NCBI RefSeq assembly: GCF_036178845.1
Contig: NZ_CP108070.1
Location: 6,262,001-6,326,000 of the forward strand
Source of the DNA: Streptomyces sp. NBC_00271
GTDB lineage: Bacteria > Actinomycetota > Actinomycetes > Streptomycetales > Streptomycetaceae
Direction of reading: 5' to 3'
DNA length: 64,000 nucleotides
Under the pieces are notes generated by a model that ran no database searches, was not told where the DNA came from, and saw only the letters and a list, made by a program, of their open reading frames with translations. Both the position numbers and the translations under genes were made by a program. Below, in pieces: positions 57,796 to 64,000 of this stretch (positions are counted from its first letter, which is position 1; every line of letters begins with the position of its first letter).

Positions 57796-58557
57796 TCAGG
57801 CTTCATCGTCGGTCGGATCCGTGTCCGAGTCTGGGGGGAACGTGAGCCGGTGGGCGACCACGTCGGCGGCCACCGTGGCGAGGCGGCGTCCTCTGGCGTA
57901 GGCGTAGGCGCGCAGGCGGACGAAGGCTTCTTCGGCACCGACTCCGAGCTGGGCCGTGAGCATGCCCGTGGCCTGGTCGATCTCCGCCCGGTACGCGCCC
58001 AGGTCCTCGTGGCGGCCGTCCGCCGACCATCCGCCGGCCAGGTCCTCTTCCCCGTCGATCCGGGAGTCGAGCAGGACCAGAGTGGCGGTGTCGGCGAAAG
58101 CCAACGCGTCCGCCAGCTCCTCCGCGTTCAACCGGCGTGGGACTTGGGAGTACAGGTCCAGAACTCCGGGGCTGATCGCCCCCATTTGCAGAGGGAAGGC
58201 GAAGACGGCGCGTGCCCCGGCTTCCAGGGCCGCGTCGGCGAACACGGCCCAGCGGTCCTGCACTTCGGCGGCGAGCAGATCGGGCGTCAGCACGGCCGAA
58301 CCCTGTGTGAAGGCATCCACGCAAGGCCCCTCGCCCAAGGTGAGCTGGAGCTCCTCCAACTGCTCGCTGACATCGTCGGTGCTGCACAACGGATGGCTTG
58401 CCGCGGAGCTGGACATCGCGGAGAGCCCGGCCCCGCCGACCGGCAGTGCGGCCACGGCGGCGGTGCACACGTCCACCACGCCGACCCGGGCACCCCGCCG
58501 GGCCGCCTGCGCGGCGATCAGTACCTGGATCCGGGCCGACCGGTTGTCGGACCTCAC
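57796..58557 (-). CDS. GAF-ANTAR-type regulator, second copy
   Basis: 253 residues from GTG 58557, whose GTGA overlaps the stop of the upstream gene, so the two are coupled. Divergent GAF-like region: EQLEELQLTLGEGPCVDAFT, DALEAGARAVFAFPLQMGAI-like helix-strand, LDLYSQVPRRLNAEELADAL. ANTAR: ATGMLTAQLGVGAEEAFVRL, RLRAYAYARGRRLATVAADV. Related to but distinct from the copy at 56945; the usual ANTAR residues are conserved. RNA-binding antiterminator role by family. Confidence 0.85.
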   Translation of the reverse strand: MRSDNRSARIQVLIAAQAARRGARVGVVDVCTAAVAALPVGGAGLSAMSSSAASHPLCSTDDVSEQLEELQLTLGEGPCVDAFTQGSAVLTPDLLAAEVQDRWAVFADAALEAGARAVFAFPLQMGAISPGVLDLYSQVPRRLNAEELADALAFADTATLVLLDSRIDGEEDLAGGWSADGRHEDLGAYRAEIDQATGMLTAQLGVGAEEAFVRLRAYAYARGRRLATVAADVVAHRLTFPPDSDTDPTDDEA

Positions 58558-59252
58558 CCGGGCCACCGTATCCGGGCTTCGTGCGCGAGACCCTCCAGCC
58601 TTGTCGTGGTCCGTTCCCCGAGGGGGAGCACCAGCGCACGGAACGTGGTGGGGCTCGTCGGCCTCCGGAGCTCTCCGATGTCCAGCCATCCCGAGGAGTG
58701 GAGCGAGTCGAGAGTCGGGCGGTCGGCCTGATCCACCAAGGTGGCGCCAAGGGTGGCCTGGTGGTCGGTCAGCAGCTTCTCCTGCAGGCGGTGGGCCAGT
58801 TTCTGGTCCTGCGGGTGCGGGCGGACCAGGGTGTCGCTGATCGCGAAGACACTGCCGGACCTGGTGATCCGCTCAATGGTGCGTGGCAGCACACCGTCGA
58901 AACCGAGCCACCAGCGGCCGTCGCCGAGTACGGGGAACCCGAAGGCGCACCCCGTCAGACTGTCCGTCTCCGCGATCACCATGGCGAATCCCGGGCGACG
59001 GATGTGGTCCGTCAGATGGCTCAGGAAGTCCTGGCGGCTGGGACGGCGGTACGCCTTCCCGGGTGCCGTTGCGCAGGAGTCCTCGTACAGATTCCCAAGA
59101 TTCTCGCGGATGTCCTCCACGAGCCATCGGTTCACCCGGCGCATCCGCACCGCGCCCGGTCCCGGGTCCGCGCCGAGGTCCGCTCCGGAGTTCACGCCGG
59201 GCTTCTCGTGTCCACGGGGCTGCCGTGACCGTCCCTGATGCGCCCGAGCCAT
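58554..59252 (-). CDS. GNAT-like acetyltransferase fold protein
   Basis: 232 residues from ATG 59252, overlapping the STAS stop by one base (TGATG). A charged N-terminus (MARAHQGRSRQPRGHEKPG) precedes VNRWLVEDIRENLGNLYEDS, FAMVIAETDSLTGCAFGFPV and a segment with RPHPQDQKLAHRLQEKLLTD, where the acetyl-CoA loop of GNAT proteins is expected, though QxxGxG/A is not conserved. A GNAT-like fold without clear catalysis. Coupled between a STAS gene and a GAF-ANTAR gene, suggesting a role in the same signalling chain. Confidence 0.55.
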   Translation of the reverse strand: MARAHQGRSRQPRGHEKPGVNSGADLGADPGPGAVRMRRVNRWLVEDIRENLGNLYEDSCATAPGKAYRRPSRQDFLSHLTDHIRRPGFAMVIAETDSLTGCAFGFPVLGDGRWWLGFDGVLPRTIERITRSGSVFAISDTLVRPHPQDQKLAHRLQEKLLTDHQATLGATLVDQADRPTLDSLHSSGWLDIGELRRPTSPTTFRALVLPLGERTTTRLEGLAHEARIRWPG

Positions 59253-59686
59253 CACACCGCACCGCCCGACAGGACAGGTACAGGAGGAACGGGCGGAACA
59301 GACCGATGCGGCGGGACGGGAGCGGTCGTGACCGGGGTGTACCCGGGAGGAGGCGACAACTGCCCGAACGGGACCCCCAGGAGCAGGAGTTCGCAGCCGG
59401 CGATGTCGAGCATGACGACCAGTGTCCGCGGCGGATGGTGCAGTCGCAGCGTCCCCCCGGCCGCGGTGATGCGTTGTGAGGCGTGGAGGAAGGCGTTGAG
59501 GCCGCTGCAGTCGCAGAAGGTGACGAGGGTGAGGTCGACGTCGATGGTGCGGATGCCGTCGCGCAGACACCGTTCCAGCGATGCGCGCACCAGGGGCACC
59601 GTGTCCAGGTCGATCGCACCGGCCAGCGTGATCAGTGCCCGTTTTCTTCGGTCGTGGCGGTAGATGGTGAGCGGTGGAAGGGGCAT
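59252..59686 (-). CDS. STAS-domain anti-anti-sigma-like protein
   Basis: 144 residues from ATG 59686, with GAGGCG upstream. STAS domain at residues ~8-108: ALITLAGAIDLDTVPLVRAS, IRTIDVDLTLVTFCDCSGLN (the phosphorylatable Ser position present in the DCSGL loop), AFLHASQRITAAGGTLRLHH. C-terminal Pro/Val tail. In SpoIIAA-like proteins this serine is phosphorylated by an RsbW-type kinase and dephosphorylated by a PP2C phosphatase; candidate phosphatases are at 20738 and 52551. First gene of the coupled cluster. Confidence 0.88.
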   Translation of the reverse strand: MPLPPLTIYRHDRRKRALITLAGAIDLDTVPLVRASLERCLRDGIRTIDVDLTLVTFCDCSGLNAFLHASQRITAAGGTLRLHHPPRTLVVMLDIAGCELLLLGVPFGQLSPPPGYTPVTTAPVPPHRSVPPVPPVPVLSGGAV

Positions 59687-60224
59687 GACGCCTCGGTTCG
59701 GAAGACCGTCCGGCAGGGGACTCGGTGGTGCCGGGATCTCGGCACCCTCGGCCCACTTCCGGCAGCGGAGTACATTCGGCGGAGGTCGGGCAACGGCCGA
59801 CTGGCCGGCCTGCGCGGCAGGACTGCGGACCCACCCGGTTCCCTCCAGGGATGCGCCGGGCGACGGGCGAAGGGCCCGCTCCCCGCGGCGATCCGTGCTC
59901 AGCAACGACATGCCGCCGGGGTCTGGGACGTCTGTAGAGCAGCGTAGTCCTCGCCCGGCGCGACGGACGGTCGGAGTGACCCATTCCCAGCATGTGGACG
60001 GTATCGAGGCGTGGTGGCGTGCGCATGTCCCGGGCACCGCAAGGTATTTGGGAGTTCAACCTCGCAGAGATCCGAGCCCGGTGAGCACCGCACCGTGCGT
60101 GCACGTGCCGCGGTCGCCTTCGTACGAGCTGGATACGCGAATGCATCCGGCTCCGCTCCCAGGTGAACCGGACGGCAGGCTGCGATGACCGGTTTCACTG
60201 AGCGTGTACCAGCCCGCCCCGGGA
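59687..60224. other. Gap upstream of the STAS operon
   Basis: No gene I can support. It contains the presumed promoter of the STAS operon and trails into gene debris to the right. Open frames on both strands here show no motifs. Confidence 0.4.
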
Positions 60225-60381
60225 TCCGCGGGTCCAGACGCCCGAGCCGCAGGTAGCGGGCTCCGCGTTCCTCGGCGAGGCGGGAGCCGTGGGCTGGGCC
60301 GCTCAGGTCGGTCACTTTCTCCGCCTCGTCCAGGGCTCGCTCGCAGGCGGAGAGGTCCCCGAGGCCGGCGTATGCCTCATC
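60225..60381 (-). pseudogene. TPR-domain regulator fragment
   Basis: Minus strand from 60381 reads DEAYAGLGDLSACERALDEA, EKVTDLSGPAHG, SRLAEERGARYLRLGRL, the tetratricopeptide-type end of Streptomyces XRE/TPR regulators. A segment that normally lies between AH and SRLAEERG appears deleted. Starts exactly where the MFS fragment stops. Confidence 0.5.
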
Positions 60382-60590
60382 CGTAGGAGACGCTCGTTCC
60401 CAGGGAGCGGCTGCGGGTGTCGAAGAGCTCGGGGGAGTAGGCGTACGCGAGGGCGGTGTAGCCGCGCTCGAAGAGGTTCACCGGGAAGCCGAACACGATG
60501 ATGAGGACCGGGTTGAAGGTGAGCCCGTACAGCAGGCCGCTCACTGCACGGCTGAGCCCAGGGGGCGTGCCACGCTTCTGTACGAATCCG
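60382..60590 (-). pseudogene. MFS transporter fragment
   Basis: Minus strand reads GLTFNPVLIIVFGFPVNLFE, then RGYTALAYAYSPELFDTRSR and SLGTSVSYG before a stop at 60377. It is one or two late membrane helices with the loop motif of sugar-type MFS carriers. Both ends are lost. Confidence 0.55.
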
Positions 60591-60599
60591 GCACACGAC

Positions 60600-61205
60600 A
60601 ACGGGTCACCCGCCGGCGGTACGGCCGAGTACTCCAGGTCCTCGACGACCAGAGTGTTCCGCAGGCAACCCTGCCCACACCGCTGCCGGCCGGCCTGCGG
60701 CCGCCTGCGTGATGCCCGTCCGGCCGGACCACCGCCGCAGCCGCATTGCTCGTCACCGGGGGCTGCACGCCGGCGAGAATCCACGAACGCGCCTGCATCC
60801 GCTGTTCCATGCCGGGCATCGGGCGGATCTCGTAGCGCGGTGGTACGCCGTCAGGGCACGCCTACTGCGCATGCCGTACGGGCGTATCGGCGGCCGCACG
60901 AAGACGGGCGAGGCGGCCGCGGACAAGCGGGAAGGGTTTCTCGAGTTCGGATGTGGAGTCCCCTCCTGTGGCTGTCTTTCGCGATCCACGATTGGAGCAT
61001 TCGGTGTCAGCTGCCTTGTAAGCCTGGTCGTCAAGGGTGGCGCGGGTGCGCAGGTCACTCCGTATACGGACGGCTCGGAGAGCATCGGCCCGTCTCGACT
61101 GCGGTGAACCACCGTTGACTGAACCGCTCCGGGATCGGTGGCGGCTTCGGGCTGTCTCGATGCGGTTGACGCCACGGCGGCCGCAGGAGGACGGCAGGTA
61201 CATCA
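60600..61205. other. Gene-poor debris region
   Basis: Open frames on both strands but no recognisable domain. Plus-strand text ARWYAVRARLLRMPYGRIGG has coding-like composition but cannot be assigned. Likely more eroded sequence. Confidence 0.35.
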
Positions 61206-61210
61206 ATCCA

Positions 61211-61235
61211 GTACATGGACTACTCTTGGTACATG
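61211..61235 (+). promoter_or_regulatory. GTACATG direct repeats at the vapB start
   Basis: GTACATG at 61211-61217 and 61229-61235, 18 bases apart; the second copy overlaps the ATG used by vapB. Consistent with autoregulation by a ribbon-helix-helix antitoxin. Confidence 0.4.
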
Positions 61236-61493
61236 TCCATGAAGCGCACGAACGTCTACGCAGATCCCGAGGACCTGGCGATCATCAAGGAGGCGGCCAA
61301 GCGGCGAGGGATAAGCGAGGCCGAGATCATCCGTCAGGGCATTCACCTCGCGGCCATGGCGAACCGCGTGTGGGACGAGCCGTTGTTCTCGCGGACCTTT
61401 GAAGGGTCGGGTCGTACGCCGTCCAAGGCTGAGGTCCGTGACACGGTCGCCGACGCGATCCGCCGCGAGGCGGACTCCGGAACCACCGCGTGA
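61233..61493 (+). CDS. vapB: VapB-type ribbon-helix-helix antitoxin
   Basis: 86 residues from ATG 61233 (61215 and 61239 also possible; no ribosome site, probably leaderless). Ribbon-helix-helix: MKRTNVYADPEDLAIIKEAA then KRRGISEAEIIRQGIHLAAM. The C-terminal tail (WDEPLFSRTFEGSGRTP) should wrap the toxin. Stop overlaps the toxin start by four bases (GTGA). Confidence 0.85.
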   Translation: MSMKRTNVYADPEDLAIIKEAAKRRGISEAEIIRQGIHLAAMANRVWDEPLFSRTFEGSGRTPSKAEVRDTVADAIRREADSGTTA

Positions 61494-61933
61494 TCATCGT
61501 CATCGCGGATACGTCGGGTCTCCTGGCCGCTCTCGACTCGACGCACCCGGAGCACGGGGCGGCGAACGAGACGATCATGGCGGCCGGTCTTCTGGTCATG
61601 TCCCCGCTCCTGCTGGCGGAACTCGATCACGTGGCCACGCGTGAGCTCGGTCGTGAGGCCGCCGTCAGCGCGGTCGACGATCTGCGGCGCTGGATGAGCC
61701 GGGGCCGGGTCGTCATGCCGGAGATCACGGAAGCCCACCTGGGCGCCGCCCAGTCCGTCCGAGTCCGCTACGGCGCACTCGACCTGGACCTCGCCGACGC
61801 GGTGAACGTGGCGCTCGCCGCCGACTACGACACCGACGCGATTCTCACACTTGACCGACGCGACTTCCGGGCCGTACGACCATTGGGCCGCCACAAGGCA
61901 TTCCGGGTGCTGCCCGACGACCTCCCGCTCTGA
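61490..61933 (+). CDS. vapC: VapC-type PIN-domain RNase toxin
   Basis: 147 residues from GTG 61490. PIN-domain acids: Asp7 in VIADTSGLL, Glu44 in LLLAELDHV, Asp103 in LDLDLADAVNVALA, Asp122 in LTLDRRDF. VapC toxins cut tRNA or rRNA when the antitoxin is degraded. Placed next to the tRNA end of the island, where such pairs help keep mobile DNA in the chromosome. Confidence 0.9.
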   Translation: MIIVIADTSGLLAALDSTHPEHGAANETIMAAGLLVMSPLLLAELDHVATRELGREAAVSAVDDLRRWMSRGRVVMPEITEAHLGAAQSVRVRYGALDLDLADAVNVALAADYDTDAILTLDRRDFRAVRPLGRHKAFRVLPDDLPL

Positions 61934-62204
61934 CAAGAGATCCGCCGCCGCCAAGTGTCCGCTCCCGCAAGGGACTTGATCCCTCCTGTCGGGATGTCAT
62001 ACGCGGTAGGCGTTCGGCGCCGTTCGGGACGGGTGGGCTGAGCGCTTCAACCGCGCGAGCCCGCTGATGGACGACGTGAAGTCGCAGGCCAGCGCCGTCC
62101 TGGAACGTGAGGGGACTGCACCCGCAAGGCGCTCGTGCCCTCCACGCGCCCAATCTTTGGGCCAAGAGGTGCGGGCAGGACGCCAAAACGGATCACCAAT
62201 ACAC
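61934..62204. other. Gap between vapC and tRNA terminator
   Basis: No gene supported. A plus-strand frame (MDDVKSQASAVLEREGTAPA) has coding-like composition and could be a trace of a lost island gene. Nothing else was seen. Confidence 0.35.
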
Positions 62205-62231
62205 AAGCCCCAGGCCACTGACCTGGGGCTT
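62205..62231 (-). terminator. Hairpin terminator of tRNA-Gly
   Basis: Stem AAGCCCCAGG/CCTGGGGCTT (10 bp), loop CCACTGA, seven bases after the tRNA 3' end on the minus strand. The copy at 49132-49158 has AAA/TTT where this has AAG/CTT, so pairing is preserved. Confidence 0.8.
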
Positions 62232-62238
62232 CAATAAG

Positions 62239-62309
62239 AGCGGGTGACGAGAATCGAACTCGCACTCTCAGCTTGGGAAGCTGATGTTCTACCACTAAAC
62301 TACACCCGC
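62239..62309 (-). tRNA. tRNA-Gly (anticodon CCC)
   Basis: 71 bases on the minus strand. Acceptor stem GCGGGTG/CACCCGC, D arm with AGTTTAGTGGTAGAAC, anticodon stem TCAGC/GCTGA around loop TTCCCAA (anticodon CCC, reads GGG), T arm GCGAG-TTCGATT-CTCGT type. CCA is not encoded. Its 3' part is duplicated at 49166-49208. Confidence 0.93.
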
Positions 62310-62569
62310 GTAAGACGCCGATTATCCGGTGTCGAATGCTCGCTCACTCTACCTCATGGCCGGTCCCTGGCGCTGACGCCGAGGGGCCGGTGCGCGTTTC
62401 GGGGGGTGGACGTGGGTGCGGGGGGCCGGAGTTGGGGCGTACGGTGGGGGCGTGGAAGAGGGTCTGGGCGGGACCGGAGTGCCGCTTGAAGGGCCATCCC
62501 TTTCATCCCGTAATGTGGCTTTCGTCGTCAGTCAGACGCGGCTCTTGGGGAAGGGACTCTGAGGACTTG

Positions 62570-62728
62570 ATGGAGCGCACCGTCGTCCGTTGTGCCGAGG
62601 GGCACGTGTTCAGCACCGCTTCGTTCCCGATGCAGCAGGCCGAGCGACTCGGCCCCGGTCGATTGGTCCGGTGTCCGCGGTGTGCGCGGCTCCGGAGCGT
62701 CGTTCCGGTCACGCTCGAGAAGCGGTAG
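62570..62728 (+). CDS. Small zinc-ribbon-like protein (52 aa)
   Basis: ATG 62570, preceded by GAGGAC. Sequence MERTVVRCAEGHVFSTASFP then RLGPGRLVRCPRCARLRSVV: CxxxH and CxxC spaced like a one-knuckle zinc ribbon. Cytoplasmic. Common small protein in Streptomyces, no known role. Followed by dcd. Confidence 0.65.
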   Translation: MERTVVRCAEGHVFSTASFPMQQAERLGPGRLVRCPRCARLRSVVPVTLEKR

Positions 62729-62809
62729 GACTCAGCGGTAGGACCAGCGGTAGGACCTGGGGCGCGGGGACTGTGCGAAATGCTGACAGTCCCCGCGTAT
62801 CCTCGGGGC

Positions 62810-63385
62810 GTGCTTCTCTCAGACAAGGACATCCGGGCCGAGATCGACGCCGGTCGGGTGCGCATCGACCCGTACGACGAATCCATGGTGCAGCCCTCGA
62901 GCATCGACGTGCGGCTCGACCGCTACTTCCGGGTGTTCGAGAATCACCGTTATCCACACATCGATCCCTCCGTCGAGCAGGCCGATCTGACTCGGCTCGT
63001 CGAGCCCGAGGGGGACGAGCCGTTCATCCTGCACCCCGGGGAGTTCGTGCTCGCCAGCACGTACGAGGTGATCTCGCTTCCCGTGGACCTTGCCTCGCGG
63101 CTGGAGGGCAAGAGTTCGCTCGGGCGGCTGGGGCTCGTCACGCACTCCACCGCCGGGTTCATCGACCCCGGCTTCTCCGGGCACGTGACCCTGGAGCTGT
63201 CCAATCTCGCGACGCTTCCGATCAAGCTCTGGCCGGGTATGAAGATCGGGCAGCTGTGCATGTTCCGGCTGAGCTCGCCGGCCGAGTTCCCGTACGGCAG
63301 CGACCGGTACGGCTCCCGCTACCAGGGCCAGCGCGGGCCGACCGCCTCCCGGTCCTTCCTCAACTTCCACCGGACCCAGGTGTGA
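62810..63385 (+). CDS. dcd: dCTP deaminase
   Basis: 191 residues from GTG 62810 ([20 protein letters not shown]), matching the usual start of Dcd; the frame upstream is not used. Conserved [40 protein letters not shown] and [15 protein letters not shown], the last carrying the catalytic Glu, plus [19 protein letters not shown]. Converts dCTP to dUTP (or directly to dUMP in bifunctional types) for thymidylate synthesis. The phosphoribosyltransferase gene follows 23 bases on. Confidence 0.93.
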   Translation: MLLSDKDIRAEIDAGRVRIDPYDESMVQPSSIDVRLDRYFRVFENHRYPHIDPSVEQADLTRLVEPEGDEPFILHPGEFVLASTYEVISLPVDLASRLEGKSSLGRLGLVTHSTAGFIDPGFSGHVTLELSNLATLPIKLWPGMKIGQLCMFRLSSPAEFPYGSDRYGSRYQGQRGPTASRSFLNFHRTQV

Positions 63386-63408
63386 GCGGGAGCGGGGAGA
63401 GTGCGGAC

Positions 63409-63924
63409 ATGAGTGTGTCCGGCGTGCGGGAGAACCTCACCTACGAGCGGTTCGGGGTCGCGGTCCGTGAGCTCGCCCAGACCATCGCCGACGACGGGTA
63501 CCAGCCCGACATAGTGCTCAGCATCGCCCGCGGGGGTGTCTTCGTCGCGGGTGGACTGGCGTACGCCCTCGACTGCAAGAACATCCACCTGGTCAATGTC
63601 GAGTTCTACACCGGTGTGGGTACGACGCTCGACATGCCCGTCATGCTCGCTCCCGTCCCGAACGCCATCGACTTCTCCGACAAGAAGATCCTGATCACCG
63701 ACGACGTCGCCGACACCGGCAAGACGCTCAAGCTCGTGCACGACTTCTGCGTCGACACCGTCGCCGAGGTCCGCAGCGCCGTGATCTATGAGAAGTCCCA
63801 CTCGCTGGTGAAGTGCGAGTACGTGTGGAAGCGGACCGACGACTGGATCAACTTCCCCTGGAGTGTGTTGCCTCCAGTACATAAGTCGGGAGAGGCGCCC
63901 AAGCCGAACAAGGAAGCGCTCTGA
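63409..63924 (+). CDS. Phosphoribosyltransferase family protein
   Basis: 171 residues from ATG 63409, preceded by GGGGAGAG. The type I PRTase fold: PDIVLSIARGGVFVAGGLAY and the PRPP loop KILITDDVADTGKTLKLVHD. The latter part (VWKRTDDWINFPWSVLPPVH) resembles xanthine/hypoxanthine-type enzymes of this group. Base specificity is unknown. Linked to dcd in a probable nucleotide-salvage operon. Confidence 0.85.
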   Translation: MSVSGVRENLTYERFGVAVRELAQTIADDGYQPDIVLSIARGGVFVAGGLAYALDCKNIHLVNVEFYTGVGTTLDMPVMLAPVPNAIDFSDKKILITDDVADTGKTLKLVHDFCVDTVAEVRSAVIYEKSHSLVKCEYVWKRTDDWINFPWSVLPPVHKSGEAPKPNKEAL

Positions 63925-63951
63925 CCTGCGGTTCCGTAACTGTCTCCGCAG

Positions 63952-63996
63952 GCCGAACGGCCCCTGACCTGGTGAAGCGGTCGGGGCCCGTTCGGC
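63952..63996 (+). terminator. Hairpin terminator after phosphoribosyltransferase gene
   Basis: Arms 63952-63969 and 63979-63996 (GCCGAACGG... / ...CCGTTCGGC), near-perfect with one or two mismatches in the G-run, about 28 bases after the stop. Confidence 0.75.
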
Positions 63997-64000
63997 TGCG

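Larger units (their letters stand above)
49209..62238. mobile_element. Putative tRNA-Gly-associated genomic island (about 13 kb)
   Basis: Bounded by the partial tRNA copy on the left and the intact tRNA on the right, in direct orientation. Contents are accessory: deacetylase, ice-binding/collagen protein, phosphatase, DUF5994 pair, ANTAR operon, debris of four or more genes, an IS30-type scar and a VapBC pair next to the tRNA. No integrase, excisionase, replication or transfer gene was found. A short stretch after the left copy (49247-49330) resembles non-coding sequence beside integrase genes but holds no readable remnant. Confidence 0.5.

Overview
The window reads as a stretch of a Streptomyces (or close actinomycete) chromosome. 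The base composition is very G+C-rich, third codon positions are almost all G or C, and GTG starts and purine-rich ribosome sites are common. The families present are also typical: GAF-ANTAR proteins, PP2C/SpoIIE phosphatases, LytR-CpsA-Psr proteins, ABATE/CGNR and membrane-anchored XRE regulators, DUF5990, DUF5994, and a DasR-type site upstream of a GH18 chitinase. No rRNA, CRISPR array, prophage structural gene or antibiotic gene cluster was seen.

Layout. 1-2.6 kb: an epimerase cut by the window edge, then a TnpB-only IS200/IS605-type element whose right end abuts a LuxR-type response regulator lacking its first ~20 residues. 2.6-11.7 kb: a two-gene metal-permease-like operon, two LytR-CpsA-Psr genes, an ArsR-MgtA-type pair and a TatA-like gene. 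A similar composite motif lies upstream of both LCP genes. 11.7-20.6 kb: DUF5990, chitinase with terminator and dre-like operator, lipoprotein, tiny membrane-peptide operon, ABATE regulator, ATPase, TetR with twin operators, allene-oxide-cyclase-like secreted protein, glyoxalase, SDR with a coupled leader ORF, a decayed HxlR/oxidoreductase pair and a serine hydrolase. 20.7-26.6 kb: PP2C phosphatase with MASE1 protein, facing a PPK2 plus P-type ATPase operon. 27-32.4 kb: two large secreted proteins. 32.5-45.6 kb: scattered regulators, an ECF sigma factor with putative membrane partner, a bifunctional penicillin-binding protein and a PGRP amidase. 45.6-48.8 kb: gene debris and a Ser/Thr kinase with a PQQ-like sensor domain.

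49.2-62.2 kb looks like an integrated island. A nearly identical copy (42 of 43 bases) of the 3' part of a tRNA-Gly gene, with its terminator hairpin, lies at 49.13-49.21 kb; the complete tRNA is at 62.24-62.31 kb. Between them are a polysaccharide deacetylase, an ice-binding (DUF3494) protein with a 43-triplet collagen tail, an IS30-type scar, a PP2C phosphatase, two DUF5994 paralogues separated by alternating short repeats, a coupled STAS/GNAT-like/ANTAR operon followed by GAF-ANTAR, debris of a TPR regulator and an MFS transporter, and a VapBC toxin-antitoxin pair next to the tRNA. No integrase is visible, so the element is either defective or mobilised in trans. Core genes resume after the tRNA with dcd and a phosphoribosyltransferase.

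Several themes recur. Gene fragments are joined head to head or tail to tail at five places. Many proteins act at the cell envelope. Paired regulators and phosphatases resemble the partner-switching systems used for stress signalling in this group. All functional assignments come from reading motifs and remembered family features; no search was run.
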